Below, in pieces: positions 1 through 10,863 of a stretch of 64,000 nucleotides of DNA. Below the pieces are notes generated by a model that searched no databases, was not told where the DNA came from, and saw only the letters and a program-made list of their open reading frames with translations. The number at the start of each line of letters is the position of its first letter. Within the stretch, counting starts at the first letter, position 1. Origin of the DNA: Conoideocrella luteorostrata (Eukaryota > Ascomycota > Sordariomycetes > Hypocreales > Clavicipitaceae); contig JASWJB010000044.1 of NCBI GenBank assembly GCA_032433595.1, positions 124,001 to 188,000 of the forward strand, in the 5' to 3' direction. Made by a program: the position numbers and the translations under genes.

Positions 1-1476
1 GTTTGGCATGACCGTATTTGACGTCCTCTTGACGTCTGCTGTAAGGCCCTTGTCCATGCTTCCCGCCACGGACTCTCTCATCATTGCTTGCGCCCGCCCT
101 TGCGCGATTTTTAAGGGTCCCCGGTCAACCACCCGTGTGCCAACATGATCCCGTTCGCCACTTGTTAATGATGTTGGTTCAGTCCACATGCTGACACGCA
201 CCTGCCCCTGAGGTCCAATAGCTCCCGAGCCGGCTCATCGTCAGTGCTCCAGCCAGACCCTCAAGCCGGTGCTGCTTCCCGCTACCAAAACCGGGTGCGG
301 AACCCGACTAGTACCTCCATTCACGGGATTCTACTCCCATTCAAGTCGTAACAGGGTTTCTTAACGTCTTTCTTCCTCCTGGTGTACGAAACCGGACGAA
401 AAGGGACCCTCTCGTGGACGTGTCTTACGAAAAACGAACTAGCTCTATCGCGGAGCAATTCTGACTACTCTTCGCCTATGACGGGATTGCGCCCTAGCAC
501 AGGGATGTCTTTGAATCCATGAACGCTGTGCATATGACGATTGCGATTTCAATATCATCTACATATATTCACCTAGATCTAGTAGAAATGACGAGATTCG
601 TAGCATAAGTTCGGCAAATCGTTTGGTTGCATGTGATTGCTCGTGACGCGCCGGAGGCGCCAAGCATCAAGCCTCTAATGGCGGCACATCGACCGGAACA
701 TGGTATTTCCTTTGCAAGGCCTGTTTCATTGGTAACTACCCGTTCCAACTTCTTGAGAAGACTAGTTTGAAGCTGTACAACTCGTAGGTAGAGTGGCCGC
801 AGCATCTCATGCGTTGACTGAAGCGTAGTGGAATACAGGATGCACAGGGTGAAGTCCCACGCCGGAGATGAATTATAACCGTGGACTGACGGAAACGAAG
901 CAATTAAGGAAAGTAATCGCATCGACCTGGGCCATCAAACCTGCCAGGTTAGGTTGCGCAACGCTTCAAGCATGGTTCGTAACGACGCCGCCGAAACATC
1001 TTTAGGGGTTAGGGTTGTGAGAGTGCCATGTAAGTCTATCTTCTTTTTTTTTTTTTACTCATATGCTCATTCAATCTACTATCATGGTGTTGACTAGCAG
1101 AATGAATAAAAATCCTTCAGAGCGATTGGTTGCAAGTTCCTACCATGGTTTACTTGCGGTTGTGACGCATATGTCGTCTCTGAGACACATACGACGCTAA
1201 GGGAAATCCATTCGTACATCAGACTATCTGCAGGATAGCGTAGCATCGGTGACACCGGCGCTGGCCATACGAGAGGGTGTTGGCCTGTGAACGCACATGA
1301 AGACATCATGAACTCGATGCGCCAACAAAGAAGAACGCCAATGGAGTGGAATATCACGAAAAAAAAAATGTATATAGAATGTTTTGTCGTCATGCCAATC
1401 CAATTCCTTCAGTGGAATGTATTTTGCAGATTCAATTATCAAACATTTAAGAAGCAAACCGAGAGCCTCTGCAGCC
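1..1476. other. Intergenic, no gene seen
   Basis: No reading frame here has family resemblance or plausible exon structure. A short telomere-like string, GGGGTTAGGGTTG, lies near 1010 but is not tandemly repeated. A 12-13 nt T run lies near 1045. The first 500 bases are fairly GC-rich with no long frame and could be an old element relic, but nothing identifies it. Confidence 0.5.
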
Positions 1477-2806
1477 ATGAAATGCTTCATCACATCTACT
1501 TTGGCCGTTGCCGCATCGCTGGCGCATGTCGGCTACGCTGAGAAATTGCCTCCTCAAATTCCCACAAATGGGCAAATTGGTGCCCTGGATTTTCCAGTTG
1601 TCTGCAAGGTGCCAATTCTTGGAAATATCGCATTTGACTTTTACGGTACAGCCACAGCCCCGGTCAATGTTGCGTCTGGACAACAAATGTACTACACGGA
1701 CTTTGCGGCCGCTCTTAAAATACCCAAGCTTTTCACTCAGTTGGGATCTTTCATTGGAGGTACGCAGGCGTCAGCTCTAGTGTATGCAAATCTGAGGCTG
1801 AAGAATACCTCACCGGCAATGTTCGCCGTCTTCCCGAACGGACTGCTGCTTGAAAACATCACTTTCCCCACAAAGGGCGAAATTCTCGACGTCCACGTTC
1901 CAAGAGATGGCGTGCTTCCTCCGATGGGACCTGTCACGGCAGGCCAACCCAACCAAGAGAGCATCCTCTTCCTCGATAGCGTTAACATCACAATCAACGT
2001 GCAGAACGCCAAGGGGCAGAATGTCTTCTTCCCCTTGCCCGTTACGTGTGGTGCGCAACCCATCGACTGGGAGCTCGGCGTTGTCAATGTCGGTCCCGCC
2101 AACGGAGGCCCACCACTTAAAGTACAAACAGGGGAGAAAAACACATTCAAGAATATCTCCCTCGGCTATCAGACAGGCTCCTACCGATTTCCATATGAAT
2201 GCGAGTTTGAAGGACCCCTCGGAAAGCAGGACATTGATCTATCTCTCACGGGTACCGTCAAAGCGTTTTTTGCTCCAGGCGAGACGTTCTCTATCACCGA
2301 CGCCGAAGCCTTCGTGCGCCTTCCTCCCTCATTCGTGGCAGCCGCCGTGAAAGCTTATCCTGGGCTTGTGACTTTCGAAGTTAGTACATCTTCGTTTACT
2401 ATCGGTGCCACGAACGCGTCTCCTTCGACTATCAATGCATTGGCCGCGGGACCAGTTGTCTCAAAGCAACAAGTCGTGAATGATAAAGAAGTCGTGTTAG
2501 CCATACCTCAGGACGGTGTCTTGACCATTGGTCCAATGAAGGCTGGGGACGATGGTACTACTCTCGTACTCTCTGCAGGCAATACGACATCGTCAATTCG
2601 GCTGCTAGGAGCGAACTCGAATGTCTTAGGTACTCCCAAAGTCTCCTGCTATCCTAAGGCCGGATCCGATCTGATCGGGTAAGTTTAACAGCTGGTCTGC
2701 CGACTTGAATCACTAGACTAGATGGAACCCAGGTGGACATCTAACTAATTACACTATTTTTAGTATCACCGTAACTAAGACTAAGCCGCCAACGCCTCTA
2801 AAGTAA
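1477..2806 (+). CDS. Secreted DUF6801-like protein
   Basis: Two exons, 1477..2678 and 2764..2806, give 414 aa. The intron 2679..2763 starts GTAAGT, carries CTAAC and ends TTTTTAG. The ATG at 1477 is preferred because it starts a clean signal peptide (MKCFITSTLAVAASLAHVGYA, probable cut after GYA); an in-frame ATG at 1417 would bury it. The mature part contains two similar beta-rich modules, one near residues 35-85 (around DFPVVCKVPILGNIAFDFYG) and one near residues 230-285 (around FPYECEFEGPLGKQDIDLSL). Each has a cysteine followed by a 'P-x-G' and a hydrophobic strand. This pattern resembles DUF6801, a family known mainly from secreted actinobacterial proteins; that assignment is from memory and is uncertain. 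Several N-x-S/T sites suggest glycosylation. The second exon adds only a short lysine/proline tail. Function unknown; extracellular or wall-associated by inference. Confidence 0.75.
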
Positions 2807-5402
2807 AGATTAAATTTGGTTGAGGAATGGTGTCCGTAGCACTGCAGTAGCTCGCGAGCTTGGGAGGAAATCGACTCTATACTCTGAGTTTTCTCTTCAT
2901 TTATGGGTTGTTCTAGCTAGTTTTCGCAATATTTGCTTAGGGAATTACATCTATAAGCAGTTTGTTTCCTGTCGCAAGCGAAGGGGTGGAGCCCGACGGT
3001 GGCTTGGCTTGCGCTTTAGCCTCTGGCCTGGCACGCACTAGGTCAGGCAGCAAGAGGGACTATTTGCGTCAAACTCTCATCTCCGTTCTCTTTTACTTTC
3101 TAGCCATCGTATACGACTTTTTATATTCGCTGCAAGCCTCTGTCATCCAGCCAGTTGTCGATATACTTGCTTGGATTGTTGCGTCTGAGTAGCTGCTGGG
3201 ACTTGCGCGGGACTTGCGCGTTATCATATGGAAGATTGCTATTATTACTATGCCAGTCAAACGTGTGAATACCCGCACCAGAAGTACAGAAAAATGTATT
3301 ATTCTCAAAGTAGAGAGAATAAAACCGACGCCATTGCCCCTATGATTAATGAGAGTAGATTATCCAGCATGCAGGGGCACGGACCCTCGCCTCTATGGCT
3401 CCTTCACAAGCCAGTTCGGCGCAATTGTGTTTATTAATAGCTATAATGCCTAGCTTGTTTGCTTTGTCAAGGTCCCCAATCGCCGTAGTGGACCAAATAA
3501 ATGCGGCCGTAGTTCTGAGAGTCTCGTGTTATACCCTCGGTTAACAAGCATATACTTTTTGAATGTGGGGAAGCTGAGGGAAGACCTGTTAAATCTGTGA
3601 CTATTGAGCCTGTTTGTGCTTACTGTCCGAAGTAGTTCCATCGTTTGACGACTTTGAAGGTGACGAATCAGAAATGATGTCAGCTCCGATTACATCATTA
3701 GCATGTTTACGTAAAGTTTGACATGATTGGCCAATATTCTCTAGTCACTTCTCGTCGCTCATTAGCGCAAAGTCACGTTCAATTTGCTATTCTTGTCTAA
3801 TTGTCGTCAAAAGAGCTGTGTTGAGCTGCGGGGGTAAAATAGAACCCGTTATCCCTCCAACCCTGCAGCCGCCATCTGGCAAGCGAAGTACAAAACCGTG
3901 TCACAATGATCTGTTAACTCTAGTAACACACTTCTTTCATCTATGACACCATTATTTTTTTTTTTTTCGCTCAGGGCGAATATATATTGCTTACCATATA
4001 CTGACTAACAGTTGACCTTCAGGACTTTGTGTGCAGACAAAGAGAGAGACTGCCTGATGAACGACTTGGAATTGCTGCCCCGTGCTGTTAGGGAAGAAGC
4101 CGAACAGCACGATTCCACCCCATCACTTGAACAGGACTTCATCGCCTGAAGAATAATATTGTGACTTTATGTATCCCACTTCTTGTCCATGTGGAACTCG
4201 CAGGTGATCGAGTTTGCTGCGGTTGTATTTTTGGCAGCCAATTTCCCAAATACATTGCGGCTTACATCTCTTCATGCCATTGTTCTAGAGTTGAGCGAAA
4301 CGTGGATCGTACCCCGGATGATAAAACGTATCTGGTCCATTCGTCGTGGGATCTGGACTTTATTTCATCGAAAGATCTGGCTTGTGACGGGGGCCATTTC
4401 GCTCTTCACTGACTACGCCGATACGAACAAAACCAACCCGGTGGCAGCCACCGTACCAGCAGCCACGGTTGCGCTAAGTTGCTACATTCATGCTAATATG
4501 GATCAAAAAGGGTAGATACTGTAAATAGTGGAACTTTTCAAAAGTTGAGGTCCCGTTTCAAAAATTTGTGCGACATGATCTCGTACGCGGCAACAGCCGT
4601 CTTTTACGAAAAAGATCAGTTTCAGTAGCTAATTCTTATCATTTCTATCGCAGTTTACACCACGGGAGCAATATAGATGAACTTTTTCCGTGAAACAAAA
4701 GGCCATTTGCTCAATGTTCTTGCATTTTGATCGGTACGTCGAGAAGCATAGGCTTCAGAGGACGCAACATGCAGTGGATGAGCCTTTCACGGATCCCAGC
4801 ATCGTTATTTCATGGCTTGGAACTATCATCTCTTTGATGCATGTCTGATGTTCTGCTTGAATTGCGGACAGGTAATAATCGGCTAACTTAAGCTATGGGA
4901 CCAAAGATCACTCCCGTCTTTGATACCGTAGATGGCGTAGATATTCAGCTCAGAATTCCGTGCCTCTGATCACTGAATTAAGCATCTAACCTCTAAATAG
5001 ACTTCGGCCCATGGATAACACCGCTGTATGGACAGTAGCAAGCAAGAGCGTGCTCTTAAAATATCGTCTATATATATCTATAATCCGTGACTTCCGTGTG
5101 TATTAGAGAAAAATGGTCTTGCCTCTAGTTATGCCGGGGTCGGCCTATCGTAACGATCGTCCATTGTTACGTTTAAGTCTCACTGCTATACGGAATCACA
5201 AATCAAGTAACAGCTGAAGCTCCATACTAATAGCTTGAGGGACGTATTTTATAGAGCATGTGACATACTATATTACCCGATCCTCACATTCTCACATACA
5301 TCAACACACGGCAAAAAACCATGTTACCTTGCTTATGATCATGTCGGTTACATAGCAAAGAGCCACGGGGCATTTATCTTTACCATGCTGCTCTTGAATT
5401 GC
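2807..5402. other. Intergenic, no supported gene
   Basis: AT-rich spacer with a T run near 3955-3967. An open frame at 4183..4515 (+) has hydrophobic stretches, but it lacks a good ATG and matches no family I recognise, so it is not called. The 3' end of the thioredoxin gene closes the interval. Confidence 0.5.
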
Positions 5403-6152
5403 TCACTTTTCTTTGCGGCTGTTATCCAGTCCTTTTCCCGATATACCCTTTCCTTTACCCGCTAAAACCTGAACCACAGCCTCAAGGGCCGCTCGATCCG
5501 CCCCACGAACCATAGAAACGTGACCTGCATCAGTGAGAGTGACAGACTGGCGGCCTTGCATGCCTTCAACCTCCACAGCGGTAGGAACACCATTTTCGAA
5601 GAACATGAAAGTAGGCATAGCTGAGACGTTGTATCGTTGGGCGATATTTTTGACGTGGTCGACGTTGACCTTGGCAAAGGCAAGCTGGGTGCGTTTTGAG
5701 TGGCTGTCAGCCAGCTTCGAGAAAATCGGCGCGATAGCACGACACGGCGGGCACCAATCTGCATAAAAGTCTACTACCACATGTTTGGTAGTAGAAAATA
5801 AGGCGTCCAGCTCGGTATCGTACTGTATTTTGTAAACATTTTCCGAGATTTCAGGTATAGGTGAGGCTTTTGAAAATAATGCCTTTCAAAGCAAAGTTAG
5901 CAAGTAGGAGTCAGATAATTATCATTTCCTTTAAACTATGGATATTATTGAAAGCCGAAAAAATCAGAGCACCATTAACTATACAGGCGCATTACATACG
6001 TGACCATCATCATGACTATATGCAAGGTCATGGTGTCGATAACAACAAGGACACTTTGTAACAAAAAGGAATTGGGTAGTTTGACGGTGACTTACTGGTC
6101 CGAAGAAAAGCACAGCCAGGATTATTAGAACGTAAATGTAGATGCTGCTCAT
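5403..6152 (-). CDS. Membrane-anchored thioredoxin, WCPPC
   Basis: Two exons on the minus strand. Exon 1 (6152 down to 6096) encodes 19 residues, MSSIYIYVLIILAVLFFGP, an almost pure membrane anchor. The intron 5883..6095 begins GTAAGT, carries GCTAAC and ends AAAG. Exon 2 (5882 down to 5403) holds the rest, giving 178 aa. The thioredoxin fold is clear: VVDFYADWCPPC near residues 55-66, then the VDH and AMPTF (cis-proline) segments. The usual thioredoxin active site is WCGPC; here the dipeptide between the cysteines is Pro-Pro, which in this superfamily generally changes redox potential. The C-terminal tail is Gly/Lys-rich. The anchor suggests a membrane-tethered oxidoreductase, with the compartment undetermined. 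Known: thioredoxin-family disulfide exchange. Inferred: tethering and substrate side. The first-exon call rests on the perfect phase match. Confidence 0.8.
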
Positions 6153-7045
6153 TTTGATAACCTCGTGGAGTATTTTAATGAGAGAAGTTCAAGATGCTAA
6201 TTGACCGCCACGTTATGGACAGCTGCGCACGAGGTCACATGACTATCGCCACCAGTATGCACACGGTGCGGATAAAATCCGGAATAGTGGGGCGGGGAGT
6301 GGGACTGTGTTCGCGTTCAAGTACGGTGTAAACGCATGCTTAACATTTTCTTTTCGGCGACCGTAAGCTCACCGGACAGGAGGTCATAGTACTTAGTTCG
6401 CCCGCTAATGTCTACCATGATATAAATCCCCGCAAGCTGTCGTGTTACAAAGAAATACATTGCAGGCCCACAGCCCTCACAGCTCTGCCTGCAGAACGAT
6501 TCGTGGTATTTCAGCGTTGCAGATTTCCGAGCTCCATCAAAGGTTACTCTAGGTCGCCTATGGTGACAGGGATGTCTGTGGGTCACGGTACGAGAGGTTT
6601 GCCTTACGGTCGCCAACAAAGCATATCGCCATTCTAGCTGGGTACCGTCGCTGCCATTTTTCATGGCTTGCGTAGCGGGCCAGCGATGTGATTCGCTGAA
6701 TCTTTTTGTGAATTACAAGACATATTGCTTCATGAAGAATACACTAGTCAGTTGCCTATTGAAGCAAACTCGATGGAAAAAATAAAAAACTTGCATGGTC
6801 GAGTCGTGGGCCTGATTTGGTAACGGTACGCAAAACCTTTGGCTGTAGGTGAACGAACACTAACAACCAGTTACAGTTTGGAAGGACCACAATTGTAACG
6901 CTTTCGCAAAACCTTTTGAACAACAAACGAAAAATCGGAAACGTTGTCGTCATCACTGGTAAGCATATGCGTTGTAGCAGAACACGCCCACATGCATGAG
7001 GTTGCTCTTGAGATATGCCTAGAAGAGTAAGTACAAACCAAGATT
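6153..7045. other. Intergenic, no supported gene
   Basis: Contains the thioredoxin promoter region at its left end. A minus-strand open stretch at 6317..6664 lacks recognisable motifs. The right end leads into the dynamin relic without an identifiable 5' part of that gene. Confidence 0.45.
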
Positions 7046-7620
7046 TTGACCAATATTTTTGGCTCCCTGCTAGATGACTGCTATCGCAGTGGGATTATAC
7101 ACACCAAGTTCCCGCCGAAAATTGAACGTGATGCGCGATCCAGCACGTCCAACCAATATTTCGATGATATGCTTCAACAGAAACTGTCACACAAAAAATG
7201 GCGTAGCCAGAGGCCACTTTTCATGTGTAGTTATGACCCTTAAATATGCTTATATTTTTCTGTGACAGAAACGCACCCAGTGACATGTCTCGATTTTGGA
7301 CTTACAGAACCTCAAGCCACATACTTTTGGATGCACTCAAGCGTCAAAAGACGAACAAAAACAACGATGAGAAACGCGTGTACGAAGACATCAACGATAT
7401 ACATGAGAGCTACTACGAGATAGCTCAAAGGAGATTTGTCGACGCTCTCTATCAGCAGATGATTTCACACTTTGCTTAGCGGACGTGAGAATGTATTATT
7501 GTCTTTGCCCGTCAATTGGTAATGCAAACTAGACGACAGAGATTCGGATCGAACTGTTGGCGAAGATGAGGAACGCGAGGAGCGGCGGGCACCACGGCAC
7601 TTCTGGAGGGAAACACGCTG
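7046..7620 (+). pseudogene. Dynamin-like GTPase relic, C-terminal end
   Basis: Three successive plus-strand segments in different frames resemble the end of a fungal dynamin-family GTPase. At 7046..7200 the peptide around SNQYFDDMLQQKLSHKK resembles the end of the stalk. At 7270..7479, YEDINDIHESYYEIAQRRF and the following VDALYQQ resemble the GTPase effector domain, which in this family has an acidic-hydrophobic stretch, a tyrosine pair and 'RFVD'. Near 7530..7620 another frame reads DRDSDRTVGEDEEREERR, like the charged C-terminal tail. A stop precedes the second segment, though an intron ending in CTGTGACAG near 7267 could bridge it, and the third segment requires another frame change. No GTPase domain (GxxxxGKS) is seen upstream. 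I read this as a decayed fragment; it could instead be the 3' end of a rapidly diverged gene. Confidence 0.4.
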
Positions 7621-7767
7621 AGCTTGACCACGGCTGTGAGAGAAACCGGCACTGGGGGTTATTATCACACGGGAATCGCAATTCGGACTTCAAGGATTGG
7701 CCTGGGATCGAAGGGCCGAGTGCCGAGACGCGAGACCATCGGACAAGCAATAAGCTAACAAGCTTAC

Positions 7768-7827
7768 TACTCCGTAATAATGCCCACAATTGTCGCACTA
7801 GTTTTACCTTACGCATATTGCGGAGTA
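7768..7827. repeat. 60-bp inverted repeat with TACTCCG ends
   Basis: The left arm reads TACTCCGTAATAATGC and the right arm GCATATTGCGGAGTA, complementary apart from one substitution and one gap. The arms enclose about 30 bp. The left end is an exact copy of the 9-mer that recurs 16 times in this window. No flanking target duplication is evident. Confidence 0.5.
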
Positions 7828-7966
7828 TTGTTACTGAGATCGGCGAGCAAGCGGGGGCTGTTTCTGGATACTCGGCGTTCGCGGTTCTTTCTCGCTCTTT
7901 AACAAGACCAGGCTTCGGCAATGAGTTGGCTGTTTGTCAACCAAAACGAGCAATAGATTTACAGTG

Positions 7967-7967
7967 G

Positions 7968-7998
<31 letters not shown>

Positions 7999-7999
7999 A
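7967..7999. repeat. (GAAA)n microsatellite
   Basis: About eight tandem GAAA units, roughly 125 bp upstream of the MFS start codon. Confidence 0.9.
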
Positions 8000-8125
8000 T
8001 TACAACATTATTTTTTCAAGCGTCATTTTCCCTTCGGTTCTACATCTTACATAACTGCTAAGTATTGCCCGTTTTATTGCCCATTTTTGCTTTCTTGAAT
8101 TCTTGGTCGTAGCATTCGGACGTCT

Positions 8126-9960
8126 ATGTCCAATCATTCGGCAGTCGCCAGCTTTAACCTTGCCATCGCAAACATGGGTCGTCCACTCGATATTCTCATG
8201 CGCCTTGCCTCTATCCCAGATCGTGCCTCGGCATATCCGAATTCCATTCTGGCAGTAGTCTGCTCGGCCATGTTTCTTGATTGTGAGTGTATGGAAATTG
8301 GACTTCACGCCGGGCGACTGCGCCGTCTGCTTACACGCGAGACGATGCTAGTGTCCAGCCTCTCAGCCGTGACTATAGCATTACCAACCATTGGGAAAGA
8401 ACTCGACGCCGGGCAGTCGCAGTTACAGTGGGTGATTTCTTCATATGCTCTCACAGTAGGTTCTTCTGCATTCGCGTTTACTTTCGCAGCCATTCTGTGT
8501 ATCTTGCTTTCGGGCAATGTTGACCTTGCGTCTGGTTCTAGTTTGGCAGCTTTCTCCTACTAGGCGGCCGGGGCGGCGACATTTTTGGCCATCGCCGTGT
8601 CCTGCTTTTCGGGGCGTACTTCTTCGCCTTGTTCACACTCGTGTGCGCGCTTTCCCCTACTTTTATCGGACTCGTCATTGGCAGGGCCTTTCAGGGCATC
8701 GGAGCTGGCTTCACCATTCCGTCTGCCCAAGCTCATGTGGCCATCTACTTCCCCGGCCCAGAGGAGCGCGCCAAGGCCCTCGGCTTCTGGGCCGCTGCCG
8801 GCTCCGTAGGCTTCATCACCGGGTTAATATTAGGCGGTGTCCTGACGGCGCTGCTAAACTGGCGCTGGATTTTCTGGATCTCATTCATCTTGTCGGGCGT
8901 CGTGGTGCCAGTGGCCCATCTGGCTCTCCCGCGTCCTACGGCTGCTCCTATCAATGCCCCGAACACGGCGTCCCAGGAAGAGGGCGGCATCTCCATGCCT
9001 GAGACACCAGAAAAGAAGCTGTTTCAGTCAGTCAAAGGCCGACTTGTCCGTTTTGACGCCCTCGGTATCTGTCTATGCGTCCCTGGCTTCCTCTTGCTTA
9101 CTTATGCGCTTACATCGGGCAACATCTCTGGGTGGGGATCGCCTTCCATCGTGTCGACTCTGGTCATCTCCATCGTGCTTCTGGGCCTGTTTGTCTTTCA
9201 GGAATCGCGAGCCAGCCAAGCATTAGTGAATCCTAAACTGTTTCGAAACATGTCCTTCAACCTGACGCTGGTCCTAGCCGTCGTAACCTACGCCGTCCGC
9301 CAAGCCTGCTCTTACTTCCTCACCATACAGCTGCAGTCCTACGGCAGTGCGCCGCTGCACACGGCGGTGCTATTCTTGCCCATCGGCATATCAGCTTTAG
9401 TGGCCAATTCAATCGCCGGTCGGCTGGTGCCTATCCTGGGGGCGCGGACCATGTTCGTCCTCGGATGGGCCCTGTGCATCCCAGGCGTTGTGCTCTTCAG
9501 CTTCATTACTGAACACTCAAGCTACTGGCGATTTACGTTTCCCGGTATGATCCTCTATATCGCCGGGCTCGGCGTGGTGTACATCACAGCCAATTTCGTC
9601 GTCGTGTCTTCGGCCTCCAAGAGCGACCAGGGCGCAGTGGCAGGCATCTTCAATGTCGCCCTGCAAGTTGGCGGAAGCGTTCTCGGCCTCGCAGTGCTGA
9701 CTGCCATGGCTGACAGCATTAACGGACGTTTTGCTGAGCGGGGAGCTGAAGTTGGCAAGCTGTCAGAAATTGGTTACCAGAGCGTCTACTACGCCTGTGC
9801 CATCCTATGCGGCATTGCATTACTCATTAGTTTATTCGGTATTGCAGTCCCTGAGGGAATGCGCGGTACTATCTGGAAGAAAGTAGAAGCGGCTCCAACC
9901 GCGGCAGAGTTTGAATTGACAGAAAATGCTGCAGCAAACCGACCTGTTGAAAGGAACTAA
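8126..9960 (+). CDS. DHA2-type MFS drug:H+ antiporter
   Basis: Three exons: 8126..8282, 8352..8455 and 8542..9960, giving 559 aa. Intron 1 (8283..8351) begins GTGAGT and ends GCTAG; intron 2 (8456..8541) begins GTAGGT and ends TCTAG. Splicing restores the family core SAVTIALPTIGKEL, then LQWVISSYALTFGSFLLLGG, then GGDIFGHRRVLLFG; both introns are needed for this. Further landmarks are GRAFQGIGAGFTIPSAQAH (TM4 region) and GFWAAAGSVGFITGLILGG (motif C, TM5), typical of 14-TM proton-driven exporters. A central acidic loop lies between TM6 and TM7, and the C-terminal tail is short and polar. Such proteins export drugs, self-made metabolites or siderophores; the substrate cannot be read from sequence, and no biosynthetic cluster neighbours it. 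The start at 8126 is the first ATG in frame; a later one near 8176 would also keep the whole core. Confidence 0.88.
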
Positions 9961-10407
9961 CGCCCACAGTCAGCATGCAAACCGAGAGTGCTCGAGTAAT
10001 AATACAACAAAATAAACAGAGCCTTCGTGCGTATTTTCAAATCTCTCAATTATGAAGCCACTTGTGCTATTTTGCTTTTGTATTTAATATGCGAAATTAA
10101 CGACGGCCCTACCACTTGTCGTGACTTGCTAAGCAACCAACAATGTTTGGTATGTAGCTGTTCAAGGCATTAGAAGCGCAAGATAGTACTGATAATCACG
10201 ATTTATATTTATGTGAGTAATTTAGTAGAAATAGGTATATATACTGCAGAATTGTGCATTCATTTGAAGGCTCTACATCAGTCGAGCCCTATGCCGCGAT
10301 GTAAGACAAGCCATCTTGGATAAGCAAGCCGCCTCTACAATGACGACAGAGATCCCAGCCCCTCAGGCCCACATGATAAAATAGTATCAATCATGATACC
10401 AATCCAA
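9961..10407. other. Convergent 3' spacer
   Basis: AT-rich intergenic sequence between the ends of the MFS gene and the minus-strand secreted protein. Nothing else seen. Confidence 0.5.
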
Positions 10408-10863
10408 TTACTGCTTGCCGTCGGGTTTCTGGCCCTGGGACACCAAGGCGGCATGCGCCTCGCGGTGAAGCTCACGGGGAGGGCTGTTTTGAGCTTCGGG
10501 AATGGGCTCAAGAGCCGACGGCGGGTTGGCAGTGTACTTGACGTGATCGCTGAGAATTAGAGGAGTGGCAGCAATTCCTTCGAAACCACTTCCAGCGCCA
10601 GGGAGATGCTTCAGAATTGTGTCCATGAAGCCGCCCGGGCCAGCGGCAGCAGAGCCGGTCTGGTTGGTGGCACTTCCGGGTCCAGCGCCATTTCCGCCCA
10701 GAAAGTTTCCAATAAAAGGAATGTTACCGAAAATATTCGACAGAGAAGAGATTGGAGACGGAGTGGTGCTGGACTGCGGCGTAGGCATAGCCATGACCAC
10801 GGGCGAGGCGGAGAGCGCCAAGGCGGCAGCAATGAAGGTGGTAGAGTCGACGACGAGTCTCAT
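10408..10863 (-). CDS. Small secreted protein
   Basis: Single-exon minus-strand gene of 151 aa. The ATG at 10863 is chosen over an upstream frame extension because it begins a typical signal peptide (MRLVVDSTTFIAAALALSAS, followed by PVVMA; likely cut after VMA). The mature protein is rich in Pro, Ser, Gly and Asn, with FGNIPFIGNFLGGNGAG in the middle and a polar C-terminus. It has no cysteines, so no disulfide scaffold. It contains one N-x-T site (NQT). No domain recognised; secreted, wall-associated or effector-like by inference only. A TATA-like TATGTATAAAGG lies on the same strand roughly 200 bp upstream, near 11062. Confidence 0.7.
   Translation of the reverse strand: MRLVVDSTTFIAAALALSASPVVMAMPTPQSSTTPSPISSLSNIFGNIPFIGNFLGGNGAGPGSATNQTGSAAAGPGGFMDTILKHLPGAGSGFEGIAATPLILSDHVKYTANPPSALEPIPEAQNSPPRELHREAHAALVSQGQKPDGKQ

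Noticed and set aside
340..365. AAGTCGTAACAGGGTTTC-like string resembling the 3' end of small-subunit rRNA
   Set aside because: Only a short chance match; flanking sequence is not rRNA.
1005..1020. Telomere-like TTAGGGTT (also near 34922)
   Set aside because: Two or fewer units and isolated; not an interstitial telomere array.
4183..4515. 110-codon open frame with hydrophobic segments
   Set aside because: No proper ATG start, no recognisable domain, unsupported by splice context.
8000..8308. Minus-strand open frame over the MFS 5' exon
   Set aside because: Antisense shadow of a well-supported exon.
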